From CAYTIB01 sp964437725 (GTDB taxonomy: Bacteria; UBA8248; JACPRG01; G963555815), in the NCBI GenBank assembly GCA_964437725.1, contig CAYTIB010000036.1, positions 62,001 to 126,000 of the forward strand: a stretch of DNA of 64,000 bases. The letters are read 5' to 3'. Below, one piece after another: positions 34,162 through 43,287 of the stretch. The notes beneath the pieces are model-generated. The model saw only the letters and a list, made by a program, of their open reading frames with translations. It made no database searches and was not told the origin of the DNA. Within the stretch, counting starts at the first letter, position 1. Every line of letters begins with the position of its first letter. The translations under genes and the position numbers were made by a program.

Positions 34162-35165
34162 AGGGCCTCCAGTAGCTCGTGTTGGTGAACGGTTGCCGTT
34201 CCACGCTTCATTACAACTAAGCCTCCGGCAATATTTGCGAGCTGTGCAGATACCCACATCTCCGCACCAGCAGCAAGAGCCAAAGAGAATGTTCCAATGA
34301 CCGTATCGCCTGCACCGGTTACATCGGCCACATCATCTCCCCCAAAGACTTCCAATGATTTTGGTGGGTTATCTTCCTCGAATAAGACCATTCCATTCTT
34401 CCCACGTGTGAGAAGGAGCCCACCGAAGTCCTGTTGTTTTCGGAAAGCTGCAGCTTTTTGATAAAGTTCCTCCTGATCGATATTTTCTTTGTCCTCCTGT
34501 TCGATTATTGTTTCCATCTCTACTTCGTTAGGTGTAGCTGCAGTGATTCCCTGGAAGCAACGTAGACCAAATCGAGAATCTACCAGAACAGGGAGTCCAC
34601 CGTCTCTTGCGCCATGTGTGTTTGCAAGAGTATTGACAGCCTCCACCATCTTAGGGGTGACAACTCCTAAGCCGTAGTCGGAGACTAGTATCGCGTCGGT
34701 CTCGTCCACCATTTCGTTTAATTGATTGATTAAGCTTGTGGTTACCTTGTCTGAAATTGCTTCTTTCCACTCCCGGTCAATCCGAATAACCTGCTGCATA
34801 GTAGTGTTGGATTGGCCTGCCAGGATTCGTGTTTTAATTGTTGTCTCTGCTTCGGGTAACTGCAAAACACCCGTGGTATCGATGCCCTGATTTTTCAATA
34901 AATGCAAGGTTTCCTCTCCCGGATCGTCTTTTCCCAGGATACCGATAATTCGGACCTCGCCACCCAAGTCTCGAACGTTGTTTGCTGCGTTACCACAGCC
35001 TCCTAGTCTCAGCTCACGGTTACGATGTTTAAGGATCAATATGGGCGCTTCGCGGGAGATTCGGTGTGCCGAACCCAGGAGATACTCATCTGCAATAATA
35101 TCGCCGAGCACGATAATACGACGTCCCTGCAGGGCATTTGCCCACTCTCGAAGAGTCTCACTCAT
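34158..35165 (-). CDS. hldE1 (rfaE1): D-glycero-beta-D-manno-heptose-7-phosphate kinase
   Basis: A PfkB-family sugar kinase of 335 residues that phosphorylates heptose 7-phosphate at C1. It has an N-terminal IVLGDIIADEYLLG motif, RLGGCGNAANNVRDLGG for sugar binding, VLVSDYGLGVVTP and the catalytic VTGAGDTVIGTF anion-hole motif near residue 285. Together with the next gene it covers both HldE activities. The isomerase GmhA, phosphatase GmhB and epimerase HldD are not in the window. Its ATG may be coupled to the preceding small gene through an ATGA overlap in that gene's alternative frame. Confidence 0.94.
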   Translation of the reverse strand: MSETLREWANALQGRRIIVLGDIIADEYLLGSAHRISREAPILILKHRNRELRLGGCGNAANNVRDLGGEVRIIGILGKDDPGEETLHLLKNQGIDTTGVLQLPEAETTIKTRILAGQSNTTMQQVIRIDREWKEAISDKVTTSLINQLNEMVDETDAILVSDYGLGVVTPKMVEAVNTLANTHGARDGGLPVLVDSRFGLRCFQGITAATPNEVEMETIIEQEDKENIDQEELYQKAAAFRKQQDFGGLLLTRGKNGMVLFEEDNPPKSLEVFGGDDVADVTGAGDTVIGTFSLALAAGAEMWVSAQLANIAGGLVVMKRGTATVHQHELLEAL

Positions 35166-35505
35166 TGGAAAAACTCCAAACGCATTTCATTCTGTAGGAA
35201 AAAACGACCGTTTTTGAAAAATAGTCCGACAGCTTCACTTGGAGAATGTATACCACAAGAGATGAACTACTTCCTTTCTTGTTAGTTCTTACTCGTGGAG
35301 AATTAGATGGCCCTGATGAGGATTTGGCCTGACAACCCAATGTTGGCTTACTGCTACCTCTTTTTTTGATATGGTGGTTGGGCCTACGAAGTATCTCGAT
35401 CCTCTTTGCGCTAAGGTAAAATAGAACCATGGAAATACATAAGTTGCAAATTCCAATTACTATAAAAAACAATCCTTTGTGATCGAAAAGAGCCCTTAGT
35501 TTCAT
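35158..35505 (-). CDS. Small single-span membrane protein of unknown function, possibly frameshifted
   Basis: A 115-codon ORF starting at ATG 35505 with AGGAA five bases upstream. It has one hydrophobic span (residues ~12-32, FFIVIGICNLCISMVLFYL), then a polar linker rich in S, P, N and K. The last 35 residues (such as KCVWSFSNE) look unnatural. In another frame the same bases read HSPSEAVGLFFKNGRFFLQN and onward, ending in TGA that overlaps the hldE1 ATG as ATGA, the coupling style used elsewhere here. A one- or two-base frame change near 35245 is therefore plausible. I do not recognise the family. Confidence 0.55.
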   Translation of the reverse strand: MKLRALFDHKGLFFIVIGICNLCISMVLFYLSAKRIEILRRPNHHIKKRGSSKPTLGCQAKSSSGPSNSPRVRTNKKGSSSSLVVYILQVKLSDYFSKTVVFSYRMKCVWSFSNE

Positions 35506-35540
35506 GATTTTTCCTATTAGCCTTCTCCGTTTGGGTATAC

Positions 35541-36560
35541 TTAACGATCTCCAAGGTGAAGTTTGCCTCGAATTGCTTCCACCGCTTCATCTATCCCTAG
35601 TTCTTCCATGCACTCATGACTGTAGGGGCATCGTTTGAGAAAACAGGGGGAACAGAATAAGTCTCGACGGAGTACCGTGTGAAAGTCTCCTACGGGACCC
35701 GTGTGCGCCGGATTAGTTGGGCCGAACAATGCTACAACAGGTGTCCCGACAGAGGCCGCGACGTGCATGGGTCCGGTATCGCCCGTCAAGAATGCATTGA
35801 GTCGTTTCAAGACTCCTGGTAAAACTGATAGGTTGTCGCGTCCTCCCAGGTCTACAGGGTTGGTTTTCATCTGGTTGGCAATTGACGCGGTCAAATGTGC
35901 TTCCTCATTGCTTCCGAAAAGTATAACCCGGGTACCTTCGACTTCAGCCAACCGATCGGCGACTTTTGAAAACCGATCCACGGGCCATAGCTTTGTGGCA
36001 CCAAATTTGGCACCCGGATGGATCCCAACCACTTTTTCATTATCCCGAATACCATGATTCGCCCAAACTGTTTCTGCAAAGCGAAGTGCTTCATTTGAGA
36101 TTCCGATTCGAGGATCTCGAGTTACGGTTACCACGCCAGCATGCTTCAGGAGTCCGAGGTACTCATCAATTTGATGCTGATCCTCTTGGGTGTGGAAAGG
36201 AACAGGATGCGTAAGAAGAAGTGCGCGGCCGTCCCGACTGTAGCCGATTCGAATCTTGGCTTTGGAAGCAAATGCTAGTAAAGCGCCACGAAATGAATTA
36301 GACAGGACAAGTGTCCAATCAATAACCTTTTGTCGAAAACTAGTTGCTTTTCGGATGTCGTGAAGGATGTTTCCAGTGCGAACGTGTAATTCGGCGAGAT
36401 CTGGATGTCCCGAAAGAATTCCGGCGGCCCCAGGAGCACCCAAATAGTAAATCCGGACAGAAGGAAAAGCCCTCCGGAGGTTTGATAGTACTGGGGTTGA
36501 CAGGATTGTGTCGCCTAGCCAAGTTGGCCCAATTATAAGGATTTTCTCCGGTGGTTTCAT
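35541..36560 (-). CDS. waaF: Glycosyltransferase family 9, LPS heptosyltransferase II-like
   Basis: A 339-residue GT9 enzyme. The opening ILIIGPTWLGDTILSTPVL, the HPGAKFGATKLWP donor motif and FLTGDTGPMHVAASVGTPVVALFGPTNP match heptosyltransferase II, which adds the second heptose. The cysteine segment DLFCSPCFLKRCP is characteristic of the WaaF subgroup. It overlaps the acyltransferase gene upstream by four bases. WaaF is preferred over WaaC because of the opening motif and the cysteine loop. Confidence 0.9.
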   Translation of the reverse strand: MKPPEKILIIGPTWLGDTILSTPVLSNLRRAFPSVRIYYLGAPGAAGILSGHPDLAELHVRTGNILHDIRKATSFRQKVIDWTLVLSNSFRGALLAFASKAKIRIGYSRDGRALLLTHPVPFHTQEDQHQIDEYLGLLKHAGVVTVTRDPRIGISNEALRFAETVWANHGIRDNEKVVGIHPGAKFGATKLWPVDRFSKVADRLAEVEGTRVILFGSNEEAHLTASIANQMKTNPVDLGGRDNLSVLPGVLKRLNAFLTGDTGPMHVAASVGTPVVALFGPTNPAHTGPVGDFHTVLRRDLFCSPCFLKRCPYSHECMEELGIDEAVEAIRGKLHLGDR

Positions 36561-37585
36561 GGAGTATTCGTTTCGGAAGGGGGAAGGCCCTTTGCGGTCG
36601 CGTTGCTGGACTCCCCAAGATCTAATGATTTTGGGCTAGAGACCTCAATGGGCTGTGTTCGCCAGCGTCTATGCATCCAAAGCCAGTGGTCAGGGTTCTG
36701 GCGGATAGCCCCCTCGATTACTAGATTGTATCGCCTTGTATTGGCCACAAGGTCGGCCTGAACGTCTCCCGTCCGGATGGCTGGGATTTCCTCTCCAAAG
36801 ATGAGTTGGTGACGATAGGCTTCATTCCGGTGGATGAAACACGGAAACACAGCAGCTCCGGTCCGCTGAGCCAGCATTGCGGGTAAGGGTGTTGTGCAAG
36901 CGGGTCTCCCAAAAAAGTTCACGAATATTCCTTCACGATGGATCATGTTCTGATCCATAACAATGCCTAGTATTTCGCCCGCACGCAAACAACGAATCGC
37001 GTTTCGAATAACGCCCCTTCGTGCGAGCACTCGGCTTCCGTATCGGCTACGAAGCTGGTTTAGTGATTGATCCAACAACGGATTGTCAGGGGGGCGAACG
37101 ATGAAGTTTAATGGGCCGTGGCATCGGGACCAACATTGGGGAATTAACTCGAAATGGCCAAAGTGGGCTGTGATAAAGATGACCCCTCGTCCCTGAGCTA
37201 GGGCATCTAGAACAGGATGATCACCTAATATTTCAACCCGATCGAGGATTCCTTCTATCCCACTTTTGCCTGGCCGCCAGGTGCGGGCCCACTCGGCCAA
37301 GGTTAATCCCCATTGCCGGTAGGTGCTACGTGCTAGTTCCTCACGTTTTTCTGCTGCCATCTCACGGCCGAACGCGCATATTAAATTTTCTCTGACTGTC
37401 GAGAGACCTACGCCTGCTTTGAAGAAAGCACTTGCCGCGGCTTGGCCAAAAGCCGCAGCTCCTCTTTCCCCAAACATATTTATTAGGAAGATAGATGAGC
37501 GCACCACTACCAATTCCAGGAGATTCTGGATTTCTGAGAAGAAACCTTTGTTTTTCCTGCGCCTTTTGCTCATAGCGGCGCGCAA
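36557..37585 (-). CDS. Lipid A late acyltransferase, LpxL/HtrB family
   Basis: A 342-residue LABLAT-family acyltransferase that would add a secondary acyl chain to Kdo2-lipid A at the inner membrane. The catalytic H-x5-E-type motif is in TAHFGHFELIP near residue 142. The NFIVRPPDNPLLD segment and a conserved RRGVIRNAIRCLRAGEILGIVMDQN stretch occur in parts along the middle; PCFIHRNEAY follows. The start is either TTG 37585 or ATG 37573. A strong promoter lies just upstream, so this is probably the first gene of the leftward LPS operon. Which chain it adds is not evident. Confidence 0.88.
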   Translation of the reverse strand: MRAAMSKRRRKNKGFFSEIQNLLELVVVRSSIFLINMFGERGAAAFGQAAASAFFKAGVGLSTVRENLICAFGREMAAEKREELARSTYRQWGLTLAEWARTWRPGKSGIEGILDRVEILGDHPVLDALAQGRGVIFITAHFGHFELIPQCWSRCHGPLNFIVRPPDNPLLDQSLNQLRSRYGSRVLARRGVIRNAIRCLRAGEILGIVMDQNMIHREGIFVNFFGRPACTTPLPAMLAQRTGAAVFPCFIHRNEAYRHQLIFGEEIPAIRTGDVQADLVANTRRYNLVIEGAIRQNPDHWLWMHRRWRTQPIEVSSPKSLDLGESSNATAKGLPPSETNTP

Positions 37586-37612
37586 CCATCTCGCAATTCG
37601 TTGTGAAGGGTA

Positions 37613-37642
37613 ATTAAACCAGTCCCCAGATTATTATGTCAA
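37613..37642 (-). promoter_or_regulatory. Sigma-70 type promoter for the leftward LPS operon
   Basis: On the minus strand TTGACA (37642-37637), an 18-base spacer and TTTAAT (37618-37613, five of six matches) lie about 30 bases before the acyltransferase start. It is one half of a divergent pair. Confidence 0.6.
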
Positions 37643-37652
37643 TATGTGTAAA

Positions 37653-37681
37653 TTGGCATAAAAACGCAAAATGCATTTAAA
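37653..37681 (+). promoter_or_regulatory. Candidate promoter for lptF-lptG
   Basis: On the plus strand TTGGCA (37653-37658, five of six), a 17-base spacer and TTTAAA (37676-37681, four of six) face away from the leftward promoter. It would give a leader of about 90 bases before lptF. Confidence 0.4.
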
Positions 37682-37776
37682 ATCAAATGGTTCACCCTGG
37701 CCCGCCCAATTGGATCTATGGCTTTACTTACCTCAGAGCACTGGATTAATATGCAGTCGATCCAGGGGGAGTAAAC

Positions 37777-38994
37777 TTGCGAATTTTGACACGATATATC
37801 CTGAAAGAACTCGGAACTTACATCGCGATGAGTCTCCTTATCTTCACGTTTGTTCTGTTCATGAACCAAATCCTTCACTTTACGGACTTATTTATCAATA
37901 AAGGGATTCCCTTCAGTATGGTTTTCAAGATGATGTTGGTTATTTCGCCTTCGTTCCTGCTTGTGACCATCCCAATGGCCCTATTGGTTTCCACTGTGAT
38001 GGCCTTCGGTCGGATGTCGGCTGACAGCGAGAATGTTGCTATGCGTGCCACGGGTATCAGTTTCCAACGGCAACTTGTCCCGGTTGGGATTCTCTCACTT
38101 CTTTGCTATGCAGCCTCCAATTTTTTGGTGTTCTACGCATTGCCCTGGAGCGAGGCACAGTTCAATGAGTTGAAGGTCAAGCTGGCAACATCAAGCGCCG
38201 CGACCACATCGATAAGAGAGCGGGTATTCAATAATGATTTTGACGGATTGATTGTTTATGTGAGTGAGAAACCTGCCAATCGAGAAATTCTTAAGGGGAT
38301 TCTGATTTACGATAGCCGTTCAAATGAAATTCCTCAAACGATTGTTGCTGAGGAAGGAATTATGGTGACCCACCCGGAATCGCTCAAAATATCACTTAGG
38401 TTGCGAAACGGTTCCATTCATCAAATAACAGGGAAAAAAGAAAAGTATCAGGTAATTCGGTTTACCACTTATGAAGTTAATCTTGATACCAGGTCTCTTT
38501 TGGGAGATGCTGGCAGGTTGGAGCGAGCGGGCAAAAACCACTCTCTTTATGTTATCAAAGAAAAACTGAAACGGTACAAAAAGACTGATAGGCGTTACAA
38601 CGATTTACTGGTAGAGCTATACAAGAAGTTTGCGCTTCCGGCAGCTTGCCTAATTATTGGATTTGTTGGGGCCCCGTTGGGTGTTCAGAATCGTCGTTCT
38701 GGGAAATCAGGCGGCCTTGCTTTGAGTCTGATAATAATTATCGTGTATTACATTCTTCTCTCAATGGGTGAAGGGCTTGGGGATGGAGGCTACATACCGC
38801 CAATGATTGCCATGTGGATTCCCAATCTTGTTCTAGCCGCGATTGGATTATACCTGACCATGAAGGTCCATCGGGATTCCCCCTTCCGTTTGGTTTTACT
38901 AGTCAATGAGCGGCTTCAGATCATCATGGATGGAACTTTCAATCGACTCCGAAAACAGTGGATTGGAGCCTTTGAGGAGAAAAGAGGCACGTGA
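37777..38994 (+). CDS. lptF: LPS export system permease LptF
   Basis: An inner-membrane subunit of the LptB2FG transporter that extracts LPS and passes it to LptC/LptA. The 405-residue protein has three N-terminal spans (residues ~10-115), a periplasmic beta-jellyroll domain (~140-265) and three C-terminal spans. The LYKKFALPAACLIIGFVGAPLG region is typical of the YjgP/YjgQ family and was split for reading here. It starts at TTG with GGGGGAG five bases upstream. It is coupled to lptG by a GTGA overlap. lptA, lptB and lptC are elsewhere. Confidence 0.93.
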   Translation: MRILTRYILKELGTYIAMSLLIFTFVLFMNQILHFTDLFINKGIPFSMVFKMMLVISPSFLLVTIPMALLVSTVMAFGRMSADSENVAMRATGISFQRQLVPVGILSLLCYAASNFLVFYALPWSEAQFNELKVKLATSSAATTSIRERVFNNDFDGLIVYVSEKPANREILKGILIYDSRSNEIPQTIVAEEGIMVTHPESLKISLRLRNGSIHQITGKKEKYQVIRFTTYEVNLDTRSLLGDAGRLERAGKNHSLYVIKEKLKRYKKTDRRYNDLLVELYKKFALPAACLIIGFVGAPLGVQNRRSGKSGGLALSLIIIIVYYILLSMGEGLGDGGYIPPMIAMWIPNLVLAAIGLYLTMKVHRDSPFRLVLLVNERLQIIMDGTFNRLRKQWIGAFEEKRGT

Positions 38995-40073
38995 GACTGC
39001 TAACCCGGTATGTGGGAACTCAGTTCATCAGAATTTTCCTGGTCAGCCTATTTGCTTTTCTATCCATTTATCTCATTGTGGAATTTTTCGAGCGAATTGA
39101 TGATTTTTTGGAGAAGGCGACACCGTTGGAGCAGGCTATTGGATATTTCGTTTATAAAGTACCTCAGATTCTTATACAAGTCGGCCCCGCGGCAATTCTA
39201 TTAGCCTCTGTACTGTCCCTACTGTTACTGGGACACAATAACGAGGTTACGGCGATGCGAGCCTGTGGTCTAAGTCTATATCGAATTTCCTATCCAATTT
39301 TGGTTTGGGGGGGTATTGGGAGTGTTATCTTATTTCTGGCGGGTGAGTATATTCTTCCGGAGACTAACCGAAGGGTAAACAAAATCATTCAGGTTCATAT
39401 AAAGCGAAAGCCTCCGAAATGGGTAATTCAAAAGGACAAGATTTGGTATCGATCCGACAACCAGACCATATGGCACATCCGTTCCTTGGATACCGAACGG
39501 CAGGTTCTCAAGGGTATTACACTCTACCGTCTCTCTGCGAAGGGCAAAGTACTAGAGCGGTTGGATGCCCAGTCGGCAGGGTGGAATGGGAGTAATTGGA
39601 TTTTTCGAAATGGGCAACACCGAAAATTTTCGGAAAAGGGAGCGGTGAATTCACAGACCTTCAAAAAGGCTCAAGTTGCTGTAACAGAAAAGCCCGCGGA
39701 TTTCCTCCAGATCAAAAAAGAGCCAGGTGAAATGAATGTGGCAGAAATGGGGGACTACATACGGGGGTTACGGTCAAACGGAGTGGATGACACGAAGTAC
39801 TTGGTAGACTTAAATGCGAAACTTGCCTATCCGATGGTGGGTATCATAATGGCACTAGTCGGGATCCCATTCTCTCTACGAACGGGAAGAAGCGGAGGGT
39901 TGGGAAAGAGTATTTTGATTACCCTACTCATTGGTTTTAGTTACTTCATTCTATTTTATACGGGGATTTCGCTTGGTCACGCTGGCAAGCTTCCCCCTTT
40001 CATTGCGACCTGGTCAACCAACATCGTTTTCATAGCTACGGGAATTTATATGATGGCGACTGTTAGAGGGTAA
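38991..40073 (+). CDS. lptG: LPS export system permease LptG
   Basis: The second permease of the LptB2FG complex. The 360-residue protein has the same layout: N-terminal spans including FLVSLFAFLSIYLIVEF, a central periplasmic jellyroll with WHIRSLDTERQVLKGITLY, and C-terminal spans starting at LAYPMVGIIMALVGIPFS. It begins with GTG overlapping the lptF stop. It ends six bases before the lpxK stop on the other strand, so the two convergent units have almost no space between them. Confidence 0.93.
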   Translation: MRLLTRYVGTQFIRIFLVSLFAFLSIYLIVEFFERIDDFLEKATPLEQAIGYFVYKVPQILIQVGPAAILLASVLSLLLLGHNNEVTAMRACGLSLYRISYPILVWGGIGSVILFLAGEYILPETNRRVNKIIQVHIKRKPPKWVIQKDKIWYRSDNQTIWHIRSLDTERQVLKGITLYRLSAKGKVLERLDAQSAGWNGSNWIFRNGQHRKFSEKGAVNSQTFKKAQVAVTEKPADFLQIKKEPGEMNVAEMGDYIRGLRSNGVDDTKYLVDLNAKLAYPMVGIIMALVGIPFSLRTGRSGGLGKSILITLLIGFSYFILFYTGISLGHAGKLPPFIATWSTNIVFIATGIYMMATVRG

Positions 40074-40079
40074 TTCTCT

Positions 40080-41195
40080 CTATTGATTCGTTGAAGAATC
40101 TGGCGGATACTTCCAAGTTTCCCAGAGGGATTCACCTGAGAGAATTTCAAGACCGATCCGAAGAGCTCGACATGGGAATCCATTTCTCCAAATTGATTTC
40201 AGTTTAACACCATCTTTTTCCGTGGTAAGAACCCCCGAAGCCCCATTCGTACGCGCCCGGGAAAAAATCTCTTTAACGTCATCGAGTGTGTATCTGTGGT
40301 GATTTGGGAACACCATGTGTCCCGCTTCCTGGATTCCAGACTCTGAGGCCAAACGAAAAAATTCAGATGGCCGTGCAATGCCGCAGACCCAAAGGGCCTT
40401 GTGTGCTTCGATTGGAAGAAGTTCTCCGGACTTCACATCTACCATTGCATTAGGGACGAATCGGCTTACCATGATGGGAAGGGAAGGGTACTTTGAACGA
40501 AATTTTTCAACGGCTTCTGGTGTTGAGGAGTGCGCCCGTGTGAATAGAACTCCTCCCGCCCGTCGAATTGCACCCGGGGGCTCACGCAAAGCTCCACGCG
40601 GTAGCAGAAACCCATTTCCAAAGGGCTTTTCAGCGTCGAGAAGGAGAAGATTCTTCTCTCGTGTCAACTGAACGTGCTGGTAACCGTCATCCAGGATCAC
40701 TCCCTCAACGCCGAATTCCTTGATTGCCTGTATCCCAAGTGTGTAGCGATCCGAACCTGTCAGTACAGGTACCCCTGGCAGCTGTGAGGCTAGCAGGTAG
40801 GCTTCATCGGCTGCATTTGGTGGGTGGGCGCGAAGTTTAAGTCCATCGGAAATAATCTTGGTGGGTTCTTTGTGTTTATCGCCATATCCTCGACTAAGGA
40901 TAGCGATTTTATGCCCTCGCTCCGAAAAAGCCTTGGCGAGTGCCAAGACTACGGGTGTTTTTCCCGTTCCTCCGGCTGCCAGGTTACCAACACTGACTGT
41001 CCAACAAGGGAGACTCCGAGATTTGAGAAGTCCGGATCGGTAAACTGACATGCGGGAAAAATGTCCAGCACTGTAAAAACCCGATGCAGCCCATAAAATC
41101 CACTTTACGAGGTTTCCCCAAATACCACTTGGTAAGTTGTCGTCTTGGAGCATTAATCCTGTGCGACCGATCCATTTTTCAAAGGAGGATTTCAA
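40080..41195 (-). CDS. lpxK: Tetraacyldisaccharide 4'-kinase LpxK
   Basis: An inner-membrane-associated kinase that phosphorylates the 4' position of the lipid A disaccharide to form lipid IVA. The P-loop GNLAAGGTGKTPVV is near residue 70, and the LSRGYGDK motif and ILDDGYQHVQLTRE (Walker B-like) follow. The FPNHHRYT motif is in the C-terminal part. The 371-residue protein ends with TAG, and its start overlaps the waaA stop by four bases. It appears to be the last gene of the long leftward array. Confidence 0.94.
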   Translation of the reverse strand: MKSSFEKWIGRTGLMLQDDNLPSGIWGNLVKWILWAASGFYSAGHFSRMSVYRSGLLKSRSLPCWTVSVGNLAAGGTGKTPVVLALAKAFSERGHKIAILSRGYGDKHKEPTKIISDGLKLRAHPPNAADEAYLLASQLPGVPVLTGSDRYTLGIQAIKEFGVEGVILDDGYQHVQLTREKNLLLLDAEKPFGNGFLLPRGALREPPGAIRRAGGVLFTRAHSSTPEAVEKFRSKYPSLPIMVSRFVPNAMVDVKSGELLPIEAHKALWVCGIARPSEFFRLASESGIQEAGHMVFPNHHRYTLDDVKEIFSRARTNGASGVLTTEKDGVKLKSIWRNGFPCRALRIGLEILSGESLWETWKYPPDSSTNQ

Positions 41196-42529
41196 GCCTT
41201 TTGCCCTTCAGCCAATTCTGTAACCCACTCGGCATAGCGGCGGGCGGCTCCGGCCTGTGTCTCCACAACGGTTCTACCTTGAACCCCCATTTCTGTAGCT
41301 CTGGCCGGAGAGTCTAAAATGTGAGAGGTGGCCGCCGCCAGTTGTTTGCCTGCATCTTCTAGTGGTCCACTGATCCGCAGAGCGGCCGGTATCCTACTAG
41401 TGTTCGGCTCCGATAGGGCGCGCTCGGCCTCCTCAAAGTTGTGCATATGGCGCCCGAATAGGACCGGAATACCAAAACCAGCTGGCTCCAGTGGGTTTTG
41501 CCCACCCCACGGGAAAAGACTTCCACCCACAAAGGCAACATTACTTGCACAATAGGCTTTACTGAGCTCACCTAGAGTATTTAGAACAAGGACTCTTGGT
41601 TTCTCGGAGTGTCCTAATGTTTTTTGTCGGGAATCTGTTCGTAGGTGAAACTCGATATTCCGATTACGGAGATCACCCAGTAGCCTATCCACTCGGTTGG
41701 GATGCCGTGGTGCCAGAATTAATTGGAGTGTTGGATAAGAGGAGAGAAGTTGCTCATAGCCGTCTAGGATGGCTCCTCCTTCCTCAGGGTGGATGCTACC
41801 TGCAACCAATATGGGGGCTTTAGCAGATAGACCCAAATCTCTTCGTACATCTAGCTTTACCTGCGGTTTTGGTGGATCACTGTTAGCGGCTCCGTCAAAC
41901 TTAAGATTTCCCCCCACACGGACGCGATTTGGTGGAGCTCCTAAAGCTCGAATCCGCTCTGCGTCGGATTCCGATTGCATGCCGAAAACAGCCATTCTTT
42001 CGAGAACACGGATCATTAAAGGTCGGATTCGGCGGTAGCGGTTAAACGATTTTGGCGAAATCCTTCCATTGATAAGGGCCGAAGGGATCATAAGTTGATC
42101 GTGGGCTCTTATGAAGTTTGGCCAGAGCTCTGTTTCTAAAATGACCGTCAATTGGGGTTGTACCCTCTGAATTGACCGGTGGACCGCCCCCGGGAAGTCC
42201 AGGGGAAAGTATAGTCTCTCGTCTGCCTGTGGAATTCGACGGTTGCCGGCTTCCCTGCCAGTTTCAGTTATCGTTGATAAAACGAGGCGCCAGCTTGGAA
42301 GACGGTTTTTCAGTTCTTGGACCAGAGGAGCTGCGGCGTGGGCTTCTCCTATAGAGACAGTATGGATCCAAAGCGTAGGAATATTATTTGGGTTACTGGA
42401 AATATGTGGAAAGCCCATCCGATCGGCCAAGCCCTGGCGAATTTTTCCCCTGAATATAGCCTGAAACCCCCAGTACAGTGCAAGAAAGGGTGCACAGGCG
42501 AACAGGATGAGGTTGTAAAGAGTGTACAC
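41192..42529 (-). CDS. waaA: 3-deoxy-D-manno-octulosonic acid transferase WaaA (KdtA)
   Basis: A membrane-anchored GT30 enzyme that adds Kdo to lipid IVA. The 445-residue protein has an N-terminal hydrophobic anchor (YNLILFACAPFLALYW), then HTVSIGEAHAAAPLV (the conserved G-E catalytic region), LETELWPNF and FVGGSLFPWGGQNPLEPA in the donor domain. One or two Kdo residues may be added; the number cannot be told from sequence. It lies 11 bp downstream of the DUF374 gene. Confidence 0.95.
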   Translation of the reverse strand: MYTLYNLILFACAPFLALYWGFQAIFRGKIRQGLADRMGFPHISSNPNNIPTLWIHTVSIGEAHAAAPLVQELKNRLPSWRLVLSTITETGREAGNRRIPQADERLYFPLDFPGAVHRSIQRVQPQLTVILETELWPNFIRAHDQLMIPSALINGRISPKSFNRYRRIRPLMIRVLERMAVFGMQSESDAERIRALGAPPNRVRVGGNLKFDGAANSDPPKPQVKLDVRRDLGLSAKAPILVAGSIHPEEGGAILDGYEQLLSSYPTLQLILAPRHPNRVDRLLGDLRNRNIEFHLRTDSRQKTLGHSEKPRVLVLNTLGELSKAYCASNVAFVGGSLFPWGGQNPLEPAGFGIPVLFGRHMHNFEEAERALSEPNTSRIPAALRISGPLEDAGKQLAAATSHILDSPARATEMGVQGRTVVETQAGAARRYAEWVTELAEGQKA

Positions 42530-42540
42530 GTCTAAAGCCT

Positions 42541-43287
42541 CTATCTTCGATTGCTGTTGGTCACATGATCCCTTTTAGAAGGAGGGGTCGGTTTTCCTTG
42601 TGCAATGGCATCGGCTGCAGCTTGTGCCCAGAGCATTTCTTCTTCTAACTCTTGTCGTTTGATTTCTAATTGGTCTTTATCAATATCGCGGGCGACGTGA
42701 ATAGGGCGACCGAAGACGACAGTAACACGTGTAAAAGGTAAGGGTAGGCAGAAACGATCCCAACTATCGAATGTTTTGGCATAAGCGGCGCCGGAGACGA
42801 TCGGAAGGATGGGTGCACCGGTTTGGGAAGCGAGGAGAAGGATACCAGGTTGCACCTTCAGGGCAGGACCCCGGGGGCCATCTGACGCTATGCCGATATC
42901 CTGTCCATCGCGAAGAGTCCGAATTAAACGTCGTAAGGCGGGGCCACCACCCCGGGATGTTGATCCCCTGACAGTTTGGTATCCTAGCGTTCCAAGAACC
43001 CCGGCAATGAATTCCCCGTCGCGGCTCAAACTCACAAGAACGGATGCGTTCATTTTTCTTCGAAAAAATGCAGGATACAACATGCTTCCATGCCATAGGG
43101 AGTAGATCCGCCCTGGCTCTCCATTCCGGCGTGGCACTTCCCGTTCTGGATGAAGAATGCGAGCCCGCAATGTTGCTGCTAGCCCATAAACCAGACAACC
43201 AAGAAGATGACCTGCCCACCGGAAGACTCGATGAGATAGGTTCTTAGATAACCTCGAGGTTGTTGAAGGCGCACTGGATCTTTTCAT
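42541..43287 (-). CDS. DUF374 lysophospholipid acyltransferase-like protein
   Basis: A 248-residue protein of the DUF374 group. It has an N-terminal membrane-associated helix (AGHLLGCLVYGLAATL), the WHGSMLYPAFF motif where related acyltransferases have HxxxxD, the RGSTSRGGGPALRRLI segment and the ASDGPRGPALKVQPG motif. The last two are diagnostic for DUF374. In bacteria these genes sit with lpx genes and are suspected to acylate lipid A or phospholipids. Its start shares one base with the lpxB stop, so it is coupled to the lipid A pathway. The substrate is not known. Confidence 0.85.
   Translation of the reverse strand: MKRSSAPSTTSRLSKNLSHRVFRWAGHLLGCLVYGLAATLRARILHPEREVPRRNGEPGRIYSLWHGSMLYPAFFRRKMNASVLVSLSRDGEFIAGVLGTLGYQTVRGSTSRGGGPALRRLIRTLRDGQDIGIASDGPRGPALKVQPGILLLASQTGAPILPIVSGAAYAKTFDSWDRFCLPLPFTRVTVVFGRPIHVARDIDKDQLEIKRQELEEEMLWAQAAADAIAQGKPTPPSKRDHVTNSNRR

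Noticed and set aside
33655..34257. The longer N-terminus of the heptose adenylyltransferase starting at 34257
   Set aside because: The extra 32 residues overlap the kinase in another frame and lack conservation features; the GTGA overlap with GGAGG gives a better start.
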